From NCBI RefSeq assembly GCF_015666175.1, contig NZ_JADPIE010000009.1, positions 19,590 through 83,589 on the forward strand: a DNA stretch of 64,000 bases, given 5' to 3'. Source of the DNA: Halonatronomonas betaini. GTDB lineage: Bacteria; Bacillota; Halanaerobiia; Halanaerobiales; Halarsenatibacteraceae. The notes below the pieces were generated by a model that ran no database searches, was not told where the DNA came from, and saw only the letters and a list, made by a program, of their open reading frames with translations. Below, piece after piece: positions 30,962 through 39,033 of the stretch (position 1 is the first letter of the stretch; each line of letters opens with the position of its first letter). A program made the position numbers and the translations under genes.

Positions 30962-31858
30962 TTATCTAGTCAGTTTTGGATCAAGGGCATCACGGAGACC
31001 ATCACCCATAAAGTTGATTGAAAGCACTGTAATTATTATCATGAAACCAGGTGGCATCCAGAACCATGGCCTGGATTCTAATATAACCAGGTTACGGGCT
31101 TCATTAAGCATATTACCCCAGCTAGGCATAGGAGGCTGAATTCCCAGTCCTAAATAGCTCAATCCAGCTTCTGATAAGATTGCTGCAGCAACTGCTAGAG
31201 TAGCATTAACAATGATTGGAGCAAAAGTATTTGGTAAGAGGTGTTTAAACATTATTCTAGAATCATCTGCTCCTGAAGCTCTGGAAGCATGAATAAACTC
31301 TCTTTCCCTTAGAGCCAGGACTTCACCTCGAACAAGTCGAGCAACTCCTGTCCAGCTTAAAATACCGATAATAGCCATTAATCTATATAGACCTGGACCC
31401 CAGATTGAAGCTATAACGATTGCCAGGATTAAGAATGGCACACTTCTGACAATATCAATTAATCTTGAAATTAAAGTATCAACTAAACCTCCAAAATATC
31501 CTGCCATTAAACCTAAAGTTGTTCCAATAAAAACAGAAATACTCATAGAAACAAGACCAACAGTAATACTTACCCTGGCACCATATAACATTCTAGACAT
31601 AATACAGCGGCCAACACGGTCAGTTCCTAAAGGAAAGTCGCCGCCAGGTGCCTGATTTGCCTGAAGTATATTTGTTGAATATGGGCTATTTGGGGCTAAT
31701 TGAGGTGCAAAGATAGCGACTAAAGCAATAATAATTAATATAAATAAGCCCATCATTCCTAATTTATTTTTTTTGAACTGCCTCCAGGCAACCTGCCAGG
31801 GAGACTCAATCTTTTTATCTATAACCTTATGTTTTTCTTTGTTTTTAGTTTTTGCCAA
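30962..31858 (-). CDS. Oligopeptide/dipeptide ABC transporter permease (OppC/DppC type)
   Basis: This 298-residue inner-membrane permease belongs to the binding-protein-dependent transport family. It has a cytoplasmic N-terminus, a first hydrophobic helix (about residues 34-52) and four to five further helices. The EAA-type loop that docks the ATPase is seen as REFIHASRASGADDSRIMF. It starts at TTG (31858) after AAAAGGAGG. The conserved WGNMLNEARN stretch is typical of the C subunit. Substrate (peptide, nickel or sugar) cannot be told from sequence. No ATPase gene follows; a terminator does. Confidence 0.9.
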   Translation of the reverse strand: MAKTKNKEKHKVIDKKIESPWQVAWRQFKKNKLGMMGLFILIIIALVAIFAPQLAPNSPYSTNILQANQAPGGDFPLGTDRVGRCIMSRMLYGARVSITVGLVSMSISVFIGTTLGLMAGYFGGLVDTLISRLIDIVRSVPFLILAIVIASIWGPGLYRLMAIIGILSWTGVARLVRGEVLALREREFIHASRASGADDSRIMFKHLLPNTFAPIIVNATLAVAAAILSEAGLSYLGLGIQPPMPSWGNMLNEARNLVILESRPWFWMPPGFMIIITVLSINFMGDGLRDALDPKLTR

Positions 31859-31873
31859 TTAGATAACCTCCTT

Positions 31874-32830
31874 TTAGTCATATTTAATTCTTGGGTCAAC
31901 TATTACATAAAACATATCAGCTATTAAATTTCCAAAGAATACAAGGATGGCGAAAATAACTGTTGTAGCCATCATGACAGTATAATTTCTCTGCCAGACA
32001 GCTCGAATAGATAATCGCCCAATTCCTGGCCATGAAAATACTTCTTCAATGATTACAGCTCCTGAGAATAGCAATGGAACCTGTAAACCTAAAATAGTAA
32101 TAACTGGAATAAGTGCATTTCTAAGGGCATGCTTATAAACAACGACTCTCTCTTTTACACCTTTTGCTCTGGCTGTTCTTACATAGTCCTCTTTGATAAC
32201 CTCTAACATACTGGAACGCATATAACGGGTCAAACTAGCTGCTCTGGCATAACCAAGTGCTATGACAGGTAGAATTGCATGATGCAAATGGGTCCAGACA
32301 GTTGTTGTGGCAGCTGTTGGGTCCTGAAAACCTCCGGTTGGCATTAAATCTAATTGTAATGCAAAAACATATAGGAGTATTAAACCAAAAAAGAAACTTG
32401 GTATTGAAACTCCGAAAAATGCAAATAAGGTGGCTGCGTAGTCGAAAACTGAATACTGTTTTGTAGCTGACAGTATCCCAATTGGTATAGATATTATAAA
32501 ACTAAGAATCATTGCACCTAAGGTTAAGTAAATTGTAGGCATTATTCTAACTCTAATTAAGTTTGCGACTGGTTGTCGAGATGAGTCCATTGAATAACCA
32601 AAATCACCTCTAACAAAATCACCTAACCAGCTGGCATATCTAACCATTAATGGATCGTCTAATCCCATTGCTGCGTAACGTTGTTCTAAATCTTCCCTTG
32701 AAATTGAAGGATCTTCAAGTCTGGCAATTGGGTCACCAGGAGCCATATTGATTATTATAAATACTACCAGGGACACAATTAAAATAACTGGCACCCCCTG
32801 GAGTAATCTTCGAAATAAATATTGGTGCAT
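31874..32830 (-). CDS. Oligopeptide/dipeptide ABC transporter permease (OppB/DppB type)
   Basis: This 318-residue permease pairs with the C-type permease downstream. The N-terminus (YLFRRLLQGVPVILIVSLVV) forms the first helix, then the extracytoplasmic NMAPGDP motif typical of OppB-like proteins. The coupling loop KEDYVRTARAKGVKERVVV is clear, and the C-terminus ends ADMFYVIVDPRIKYD as usual. ATG is preceded on the minus strand by AAAGGAGGAAG. A perfect palindrome lies between it and the upstream binding-protein gene. Confidence 0.93.
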   Translation of the reverse strand: MHQYLFRRLLQGVPVILIVSLVVFIIINMAPGDPIARLEDPSISREDLEQRYAAMGLDDPLMVRYASWLGDFVRGDFGYSMDSSRQPVANLIRVRIMPTIYLTLGAMILSFIISIPIGILSATKQYSVFDYAATLFAFFGVSIPSFFFGLILLYVFALQLDLMPTGGFQDPTAATTTVWTHLHHAILPVIALGYARAASLTRYMRSSMLEVIKEDYVRTARAKGVKERVVVYKHALRNALIPVITILGLQVPLLFSGAVIIEEVFSWPGIGRLSIRAVWQRNYTVMMATTVIFAILVFFGNLIADMFYVIVDPRIKYD

Positions 32831-32880
32831 GGTCTTCCTCCTTTAAAGTATTATTGAGATAAACTGTTCTTTAACATTAG

Positions 32881-32908
32881 AGTAGATGGGGCATATGCCC
32901 CATCTACT
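32881..32908 (-). promoter_or_regulatory. Perfect 28-bp intercistronic palindrome
   Basis: The two 14-nt halves (AGTAGATGGGGCAT / ATGCCCCATCTACT) are exact inverted repeats, in the gap between the binding-protein stop and the oppB-like start. No T-tract follows on the minus strand. Such a hairpin at the 3' end of a binding-protein cistron commonly protects that message and lowers permease expression. A DNA-binding-protein site is an alternative. Confidence 0.8.
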
Positions 32909-32951
32909 ATTTGAATTTGCATTTATTCAATTTTAATAGTTAATTACTGGA

Positions 32952-34595
32952 TTATCTATAATGTTTAGGAATCCAGATATTTTGAATCTCACTATGGCCT
33001 CTACCAAATGGACTGACAACACCAGGATCTGGTAAATAGCCACGGACTCTATCATTCATTGTATGGAGATAGATATCTGCATACATTGGGATATAAGGCA
33101 TATCTTCATTCCAGATCTGCTGGAATTCAATATAATATTCACGGCGCTCTACCTGGTCTAGAGTTTGACGTGCGTTTTCAATTAACTCGTCTGCTCTTTC
33201 GTTTGACCAGTTAGTTCTATTCCAATCGCCTTCACTGTGCCATACTGAGTAAGGATCAGGATCAGCACCGAAACTCCAACCCATGAACCAGGTACTTAAT
33301 TCACCATCATCAATCTGATCAGTCATAGTATTGAATTCTAATCTTTCAATACTGACATCAAAACCGATTTCATTTAAATTGTCCTGGGCAAGGGCCATTA
33401 ACTGGTCGATAAATTCTGAACCAGATGAAGCTGTCATAGTAAACTCTAATAATTCTCCATCTCTTTCATAAACACCATCGTTGTTCATTTCCCAGCCATC
33501 TTCTTCTAGAATTTCTTGAGCTCTATCAGGATCATATTCATATGGGTTTAGATCGTCTGTGTAGGCCCAGCTAGCCTGAGATATAGGTGAGTTAGAGACA
33601 ATACCTAATCCATTCATAACGACATCAATAAAGCCCTGTCTATTAATACCATGGGCCATAGCCTGACGGACTGCCTGATCAGCAACTGGAGTGTCAGCTT
33701 CAACATTAATACCGATATAACCAAAACCATCTCTTGTTGACTGGTGAATAGTTATATTATCCATCTCAGTAAATCTGTCAAAGTTTTCTCCTGGAGGGTT
33801 GGCATAGTCAACTTCGCCACGTTCGATCATCATAACTAGAGCTTGATCGTCAACATAGCGGATAACTATTTCATCAAGGTATGGACGGCCAGTTCTGAAA
33901 TCTTCAAAATAGCTCATTCTAGTGAACTCATCATCACTATATTCATCAAACTTGAATGGACCAGAACCGATAGGATTCTGATTAAATTCTGCACCTCTTA
34001 ATTCAGAAACTTCATACTCTCCTAAAATATGCTCAGGAACGATTCCGAAAATAGTAGTCTGAACTAAGAAAGGAGCATAAAGACTGCGGAGCTCGATTTC
34101 AATGGTATGGTCATCGATTACACGGATACCTGGGACTTCATCGGTTTCGCCAGCGCGGAACTCTTCAGCGCCGTCGATTTCCATGAAGTTAGATGCTCTT
34201 ACACCATCATAATCTGGATGCATAAAGGTTTTGAAAGTAAATTCTACATCATGGGCAGTTACAGGTTCTCCATCATGGAATTTAGCTCTTTCATCTAGAT
34301 AAAATGTATAAGTCAGGTCGTCTCTTTCCCAGTCCATTGCAAGAGCTGGAATTGGATTACCCTGGGGATCGATTTTGTTTAATGGTTCAAAAACCATATC
34401 GTTAACCTGGGCATCATAGGTTGTTTCAGAAAATAGTGGGTTGAACATACCTTCTGGTGACTGGGTTTCAGCCATTACTAAAGTTCCGCCATAAGTGTAT
34501 TCATGGATTATCTCTTCTGGAGTTCTTTCCTCTGCAGCTGCTGTAAATGAAAATGCTAGGACTAATGCTAATGTTATAACTAAAATTTTTCTCAT
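32952..34595 (-). CDS. ABC transporter substrate-binding protein, peptide family (SBP family 5)
   Basis: This 547-residue extracytoplasmic protein captures substrate for the two permeases. The N-terminus is a signal peptide (MRKILVITLALVLAFSFTAAA) with an Ala-rich type I cleavage region and no lipobox cysteine, so it is probably soluble in a periplasm. Family-5 landmarks include YTFYLDERAKFHDGEPVTAHD near residues 112-132 and QNPIGSGPFKFDEY. The mature protein is very rich in Asp and Glu, as in halophile secreted proteins. ATG is preceded by GAGGAGGAG. It is the first gene of the operon. Confidence 0.93.
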   Translation of the reverse strand: MRKILVITLALVLAFSFTAAAEERTPEEIIHEYTYGGTLVMAETQSPEGMFNPLFSETTYDAQVNDMVFEPLNKIDPQGNPIPALAMDWERDDLTYTFYLDERAKFHDGEPVTAHDVEFTFKTFMHPDYDGVRASNFMEIDGAEEFRAGETDEVPGIRVIDDHTIEIELRSLYAPFLVQTTIFGIVPEHILGEYEVSELRGAEFNQNPIGSGPFKFDEYSDDEFTRMSYFEDFRTGRPYLDEIVIRYVDDQALVMMIERGEVDYANPPGENFDRFTEMDNITIHQSTRDGFGYIGINVEADTPVADQAVRQAMAHGINRQGFIDVVMNGLGIVSNSPISQASWAYTDDLNPYEYDPDRAQEILEEDGWEMNNDGVYERDGELLEFTMTASSGSEFIDQLMALAQDNLNEIGFDVSIERLEFNTMTDQIDDGELSTWFMGWSFGADPDPYSVWHSEGDWNRTNWSNERADELIENARQTLDQVERREYYIEFQQIWNEDMPYIPMYADIYLHTMNDRVRGYLPDPGVVSPFGRGHSEIQNIWIPKHYR

Positions 34596-35005
34596 CTAAA
34601 TTTTCTCCTCCTCATTTAGTTAAGTTAATATTATTGCTTTTTGTGCCTGTGACCAATAAATCACTGCTTAACCAATAAAACAGAAGTTTTTTCACCTCCT
34701 TATTATAATAATGAAAATTGTGCGACAATAAAAGTGCTGAGAAAATTACACCCAGCTCCTGTATAATATATTCTATTTTAAAAAGCAAAATCCTTTAAAA
34801 TAGCTAAAATTATTTTGTGTAAGTAAAAAAAATCACTATATTATTAAAATATTAACTGAAAGTATGCAGGAAGTGTTGCACTTTCATAGAATTAAATAAA
34901 TAGCAAGATGGTTTACTGTTAATACTATTATACCTTATATTTGTTCCGCTGGCAAATATTATTAGAGAAATATTAATAATAATTAATTAAAAAGGAGGGT
35001 TTTAA
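34596..35005. other. Divergent intergenic region
   Basis: This 410-bp region separates the minus-strand transporter operon from the plus-strand AmmeMemoRadiSam genes. It contains a minus-strand promoter candidate (34760-34788). It also has an AAGGAGGTG sequence on the minus strand (complement of about 34693-34702) not followed by a properly spaced gene. I saw no convincing plus-strand promoter for the gene at 35006, which has a good AAAAAGGAGGG ribosome-binding site. No coding region is supported. Confidence 0.6.
34760..34788 (-). promoter_or_regulatory. Candidate promoter of the transporter operon
   Basis: Reading the minus strand, TTGCTT (complement of 34783-34788) is 17 bp from TATACA (complement of 34760-34765). 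It would give an untranslated leader of about 155 nt before the binding-protein gene. Confidence 0.5.
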
Positions 35006-35800
35006 ATGCCTGAAGGTTTATTATTGCCCCATCCGCCAATTATAGTTCCTGAAGTTGGTGGTAAAAGGAGAGAAGAGGCTGCAAAAACAATTTCAGCTTT
35101 TGAAGAGGCCGTTGAAGAATTATTAAAAGAGGAGATTGATTTAATAATTTCTGTTGGACCCCATGGCGAAATTGATTGGAATCAGGTAACAGTAGATCAG
35201 GCAGAGACTTTAAAGGGAGATTTAAGCAGATTTAATGCCAGAGATGTTAGTTTAGAGCTAGAATCTGCTAATGAATTTGCAGAAAAACTTATTAAAGCTT
35301 TTGAAGTCAGGGCTGAATATGATGTAAAGGGGATTAAAAGTGGAAATATTGATCATGGTATAATGGTTCCAGCATATTTTCTAAATAAGGCTGGACTGGC
35401 AAAGGATATTCCCTGGTTGAAAATAAATATTGCATTCTGGCAGGCTGATAAGTTATATGAGTTCGGTAAAATTGTTATGGAAGAGGCCAGCAAGAATTAT
35501 GAAAATCCTAAAGTGATTATTAGTGGAGATCTGTCCCATAAAATCAATCATGATTCTCCAGCCGGGTATTCACCGGCAGGAAGTAAGTTTGATCAAAGGT
35601 TAGTGAATGATTTAAAGACAGCCAATTTAAGCAGCTTATTAAATTATGACGAGAGTTTTTTAGAGGAAGCAGGAGAATGTGGATACAGGCCATTAATGGT
35701 TGGACTTGGCTTGCTGGATGGACGCTGGAATAAGATAGAAGTTAAATCATATGAAGCTCCTTATGGAGTTGGGTATGCAGTCGCTGGATTTTATAGGTAA
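35006..35800 (+). CDS. Class III extradiol dioxygenase-like (LigB/MEMO-type) protein of the AmmeMemoRadiSam system
   Basis: This 264-residue protein looks like the LigB/class III extradiol dioxygenase superfamily, to which MEMO belongs. Candidate metal or active-site histidines are in LLLPHPPIIVPEVG (residues 6-19), SVGPHGE (about 49-55), NIDHGIMVP and SGDLSHKINHDSPAG. It is followed by an AMMECR1 gene and a radical SAM gene, the AmmeMemoRadiSam context. In many relatives the dioxygenase-like and AMMECR1 parts form one polypeptide; here they are two genes. The substrate is unknown. AAAAAGGAGGG precedes the ATG. Confidence 0.85.
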   Translation: MPEGLLLPHPPIIVPEVGGKRREEAAKTISAFEEAVEELLKEEIDLIISVGPHGEIDWNQVTVDQAETLKGDLSRFNARDVSLELESANEFAEKLIKAFEVRAEYDVKGIKSGNIDHGIMVPAYFLNKAGLAKDIPWLKINIAFWQADKLYEFGKIVMEEASKNYENPKVIISGDLSHKINHDSPAGYSPAGSKFDQRLVNDLKTANLSSLLNYDESFLEEAGECGYRPLMVGLGLLDGRWNKIEVKSYEAPYGVGYAVAGFYR

Positions 35801-35839
35801 AGTCTGACATAATAATATAGTAGAGGTGATGGTCAGGTT

Positions 35840-36400
35840 ATGGCTGAAGATAAGATGAAAACTAAAGATAAATTGAAATTAGGGTTTGATCCTGTTAAGT
35901 TGGCCAGGGAAAGTTTAAGAAACTCTCTATCAGGCGATGAGATATCTATTGAAAAGCCTGAGGATTTGGAGTTAAGAGCAGGATGTTTTGTTTCACTAAA
36001 AACTAAAGCAGGTAATTCATTGAGAGGCTGTATTGGCACTATAGAACCTACCAGAGAGGATATCTATGAAGAGATAATCTGTAATGCATATAATGCTGCT
36101 TTCTGTGATCCCCGTTTTCCTGAGTTGAAAGAAGAGGAATTAAATAATATAATTATTTCTGTTGATATTATGATGCCAGCAGAGATTGTTGATGGTATGG
36201 AAGAGCTTGATCATGAAAAATTTGGTGTGATTCTTGAGCGAGGCAATAAAAGAGGCCTGTTATTACCGGATCTGGAAGGTGTTGATACAGTCAAAGATCA
36301 GATTTCAATAGCGGCCAGAAAAGCAGGGATAAGTTATAATAAAATATTTGCTGATGGGACAAATATATATCGATTTGAAGTAATCCGTTATAAGGAGTAA
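35840..36400 (+). CDS. amrA: AMMECR1-domain protein (AmmeMemoRadiSam system protein A)
   Basis: This 186-residue protein is an AMMECR1 domain with the hallmark LRGCIGTIEPTRE motif near residues 62-74 and AYNAAFCDPRFPELKEEEL downstream. The family is conserved from bacteria to humans, but its biochemical activity is unsettled. It lies between the dioxygenase-like gene (39 bp upstream) and the radical SAM gene (5 bp downstream), so the three are probably one transcript. ATG start is preceded by GAGGTGATGG. Confidence 0.92.
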   Translation: MAEDKMKTKDKLKLGFDPVKLARESLRNSLSGDEISIEKPEDLELRAGCFVSLKTKAGNSLRGCIGTIEPTREDIYEEIICNAYNAAFCDPRFPELKEEELNNIIISVDIMMPAEIVDGMEELDHEKFGVILERGNKRGLLLPDLEGVDTVKDQISIAARKAGISYNKIFADGTNIYRFEVIRYKE

Positions 36401-36405
36401 AAAAT

Positions 36406-37356
36406 ATGGATAAAAAAGTTCAGTGTAATATCTGTCCTCATAATTGCAATTTGAGAGAAGGTCAGAAAGGTATCTGTATGGCCAGGGAGAATAGAGATGG
36501 CGAGATTGAACCTTTAAATTATGGTGAGGTTGCCTCTATGTCAGTTGATCCGATCGAAAAGAAACCATTATTTCATTTTAAGCCTGGAACTAAAATACTT
36601 TCGATTGGCACCTGGGGCTGTAATATGAAATGTGGGTTCTGTCAGAACTGGCAGTTAAGCCAGCAGAAAGTTCCGACCAGATATTATGAACCTGAGGAGA
36701 TTCTTGATGAGATTGCTAAAAGAGGCTTATCAAGCCTGGCTTTTACCTATTCAGAACCGATAATCTGGTATGAATATGTATATGATACGGCTCGCTTAAT
36801 GAAAGATAATAAGATTGATACGGTAATGGTCAGTAATGGCTTTATTAATCAAGGGCCTTTACTGGAACTGCTGCCCTATATTGATGGTTTTAATATTGAC
36901 CTTAAGGCAATTGATGATGATTTTTATAGAGATGAATGTAATGGCCGGCTGGAGCCGGTAAAAAATACAATCATAAAGATTGCTGAATCAGATGCCCATC
37001 TTGAAATAACCAATTTAGTAATCAGGGATAAGAATGATAGTATTGATGCCCTGGAAGATTTAATAGATTTTATCAGTTCAGTTGATAGAGAGATTCCATT
37101 ACATCTTTCAAGATATTACCCGGCCTATAAATATGAAATAGAGGCAACAGATATCAAGTTATTAAAGACTGCCTATGATTTAGCCAGTAAGAAGTTAGAT
37201 TATGTTTATTTAGGCAATATCAGAGAGATGGATTACCGGAAGACGATCTGTCCAGGTTGTGGCAGGGTAATTATTGATAGAGATTACAGGATTAAATCAA
37301 ATATTGAAAATGGTAAATGTGGATACTGTGATCATAAAATTAAAGGATACTTTTAA
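36406..37356 (+). CDS. amrS: AmmeMemoRadiSam system radical SAM enzyme
   Basis: This 316-residue radical SAM protein has the 4Fe-4S motif CNMKCGFC (CX3CX2C) near residues 74-81 in a GTWGCNMKCGFCQNWQ context. An N-terminal Cys-rich segment (CNICPHNCNLREGQKGIC) and a C-terminal zinc-ribbon-like segment (CPGCG and CGYC) flank the core. The family resembles pyruvate formate-lyase activating enzymes but its target is unknown. It starts 5 bp after the AMMECR1 gene. A 7-bp tandem repeat lies between it and glmM. Confidence 0.92.
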   Translation: MDKKVQCNICPHNCNLREGQKGICMARENRDGEIEPLNYGEVASMSVDPIEKKPLFHFKPGTKILSIGTWGCNMKCGFCQNWQLSQQKVPTRYYEPEEILDEIAKRGLSSLAFTYSEPIIWYEYVYDTARLMKDNKIDTVMVSNGFINQGPLLELLPYIDGFNIDLKAIDDDFYRDECNGRLEPVKNTIIKIAESDAHLEITNLVIRDKNDSIDALEDLIDFISSVDREIPLHLSRYYPAYKYEIEATDIKLLKTAYDLASKKLDYVYLGNIREMDYRKTICPGCGRVIIDRDYRIKSNIENGKCGYCDHKIKGYF

Positions 37357-37410
37357 GTTATAGAAGTATAGATAATCAAAGTATAAATAATAAATATATA
37401 TAAATCATAA

Positions 37411-37459
37411 GATATAAGATATAAGATATAAGATATAAGATATAAGATATAAGATAAAT
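37411..37459. repeat. 7-bp tandem repeat (GATATAA)n
   Basis: Six perfect GATATAA units (37411-37452) and one degenerate unit (GATAAAT) form a 49-bp array in the gap between the radical SAM gene and glmM. The upstream flank (CATAA) also resembles the unit. Simple-sequence arrays in upstream regions can vary in copy number by slippage. A short related sequence (TATAAGATATAA) also occurs near 57029-57040. Confidence 0.95.
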
Positions 37460-37505
37460 GATAATGATTGGAATATTTAAATACAAGAACAGGAGTTGAT
37501 TATTT

Positions 37506-38849
37506 TTGGGAAAGTTATTTGGAACTGATGGAGTTAGAGGAGTTGCTAATCTGGAGTTGACACCTGAGCTGGCCTTTAAGATTGGTGAGGCGGCTGCAGA
37601 TATTTTATTAGAGGAGTATGATAATAGCGAAAATAAAATTATATTAGGCAGGGATACAAGGGTCTCTGGGGATATGCTGGCTGCAGCAGTAATTGCCGGT
37701 GTGAATTCAGCAGGTGTGGATATAATTGATCTGGATATTGTCCCGACCCCGGCTGTATCTTATTTGACCGGCAAAAATGAAGTGATTGGAGGAATAATGA
37801 TTTCAGCCTCCCATAATCCTATTGAAGATAATGGAATTAAAGTTTTTGGTGGAGATGGCTGTAAAATTTCTGAAGATGTAGAAATAAAGATTGAGGAGTC
37901 AATGGCAGCCCCAACAGAACCAGATAGCAGGCCAACCCACGATAAAGTTGGCCAGGTTATTGATGACAGGGAGTTGGTCAATGATTATATTAATAATGTA
38001 ATTTCTTCAGTTAGAGATGATTTATCTGGATTGGAAGTGGTTTTAGATTGTGGTCATGGAGCTGGGTATAAGATTGGGCCGGAAATTTTAAACAAGCTAG
38101 GAGTAACTGATTTAATAGCTATTAATGACAGTGGGAAAGGGAGTATGATCAATGTTAACTGTGGTTCAACAGATACCTCAGGTCTTATTGAAAAGGTAAA
38201 GGAGACTGGCGCTGATCTTGGGATTGCTTTAGATGGCGATGCTGATCGAGCTATTTTAGTCGATGAAAAGGGGAATATAGCTGATGGAGATAAAATTATG
38301 TATCTTTCAGCTCTATCGATGCAGGAGAATGGCAGTCTAAAGAAGAATAAGATTGTGACGACTAAATATAGTAATTTAGGTCTTGATGAATCATTATCAA
38401 AATATGGAATTGAGGTTTTAAAGGTTAAGAATGGAGATAAATATGTTCTAGAGGGCTTAAAAGCCAATAACCTTAATTTGGGAGGTGAGAAATCTGGGCA
38501 TATAATTTATTTAGATTATAATACAAGTGGAGATGGAATATTGACAGCAGTGCAGATCATGGATTTTGTCAGTCAGAAAGGTAAGAACTTAGATGAATTG
38601 TTAGAAGGATATCAGGAATGGCCTCAATTACTGGAAAATGTAAGGGTTCAAAATAAGGACTGGGAAGATAACCAGGCTATAAATGAGGTGATAGCAGAAG
38701 CTGATAAAGATGTTGATCCAGGCAGGATTTTTGTTAGGGCATCAGGAACAGAACCTGTAATTAGGGTTATGCTAGAAGGAAAAGAACTTGAGTTGTTGGA
38801 AAAATGGAGAGACAAACTGGCGGCTGTAATTGGAGAAGAATTGAATTAA
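37506..38849 (+). CDS. glmM: Phosphoglucosamine mutase
   Basis: This 447-residue enzyme converts glucosamine-6-phosphate to glucosamine-1-phosphate for peptidoglycan and other amino-sugar polymers. GKLFGTDGVRG opens the protein, the phosphoserine loop is MISASHNP (near residue 98) and the Mg-binding loop is DGDADRA. The C-terminal phosphate-binding loop RASGTEPVIRVM is intact. It starts at TTG after AGGAG. The glmS ribozyme begins directly at its stop codon. Confidence 0.98.
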   Translation: MGKLFGTDGVRGVANLELTPELAFKIGEAAADILLEEYDNSENKIILGRDTRVSGDMLAAAVIAGVNSAGVDIIDLDIVPTPAVSYLTGKNEVIGGIMISASHNPIEDNGIKVFGGDGCKISEDVEIKIEESMAAPTEPDSRPTHDKVGQVIDDRELVNDYINNVISSVRDDLSGLEVVLDCGHGAGYKIGPEILNKLGVTDLIAINDSGKGSMINVNCGSTDTSGLIEKVKETGADLGIALDGDADRAILVDEKGNIADGDKIMYLSALSMQENGSLKKNKIVTTKYSNLGLDESLSKYGIEVLKVKNGDKYVLEGLKANNLNLGGEKSGHIIYLDYNTSGDGILTAVQIMDFVSQKGKNLDELLEGYQEWPQLLENVRVQNKDWEDNQAINEVIAEADKDVDPGRIFVRASGTEPVIRVMLEGKELELLEKWRDKLAAVIGEELN

Positions 38850-38993
38850 AGCGCCTGATCCTGTTATTTATTAGGACGACGAGGTTGGGGATTATCGAAT
38901 TATTCGGCGGATGTCCCCAGGTCAACCTGTCTGGCCTTAAGTCTGGCAATAAAAACTAAAGGTAACTTTAGGTACAAATTGTTAGACAGACAC
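38849..38993 (+). ncRNA. glmS_ribozyme: glmS glucosamine-6-phosphate ribozyme/riboswitch
   Basis: The 184-bp gap between glmM and glmS carries the conserved core of the glmS ribozyme in order: AGCGCC (38850-38855), GACGAGG, GGGATTATCGAA, TTCGGCGGATG and the paired TGTCCCC. Downstream CTAAAGGTAACTTTAG forms a further hairpin and GTCTG/CAGAC can pair. In known members self-cleavage occurs just 5' of GCGCC, here between 38850 and 38851, one base after the glmM stop. Glucosamine-6-phosphate is the cofactor, and cleavage leads to decay of the glmS mRNA. Confidence 0.96.
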
Positions 38994-39033
38994 TTGAAAA
39001 AATACTGATAATGAGTGGAGGATATAGATATAT

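Noticed and set aside
34596-34702. A possible 27-codon leader peptide upstream of the binding-protein gene on the minus strand, beginning GTG and hydrophobic at first
   Set aside because: The GTG lies inside the AAGGAGG Shine-Dalgarno itself, so it could not be initiated from it, and there is no other start in frame.
34876-34904. Plus-strand promoter TTGCAC for the AmmeMemoRadiSam genes
   Set aside because: No recognisable -10 element at 16-18 bp spacing.
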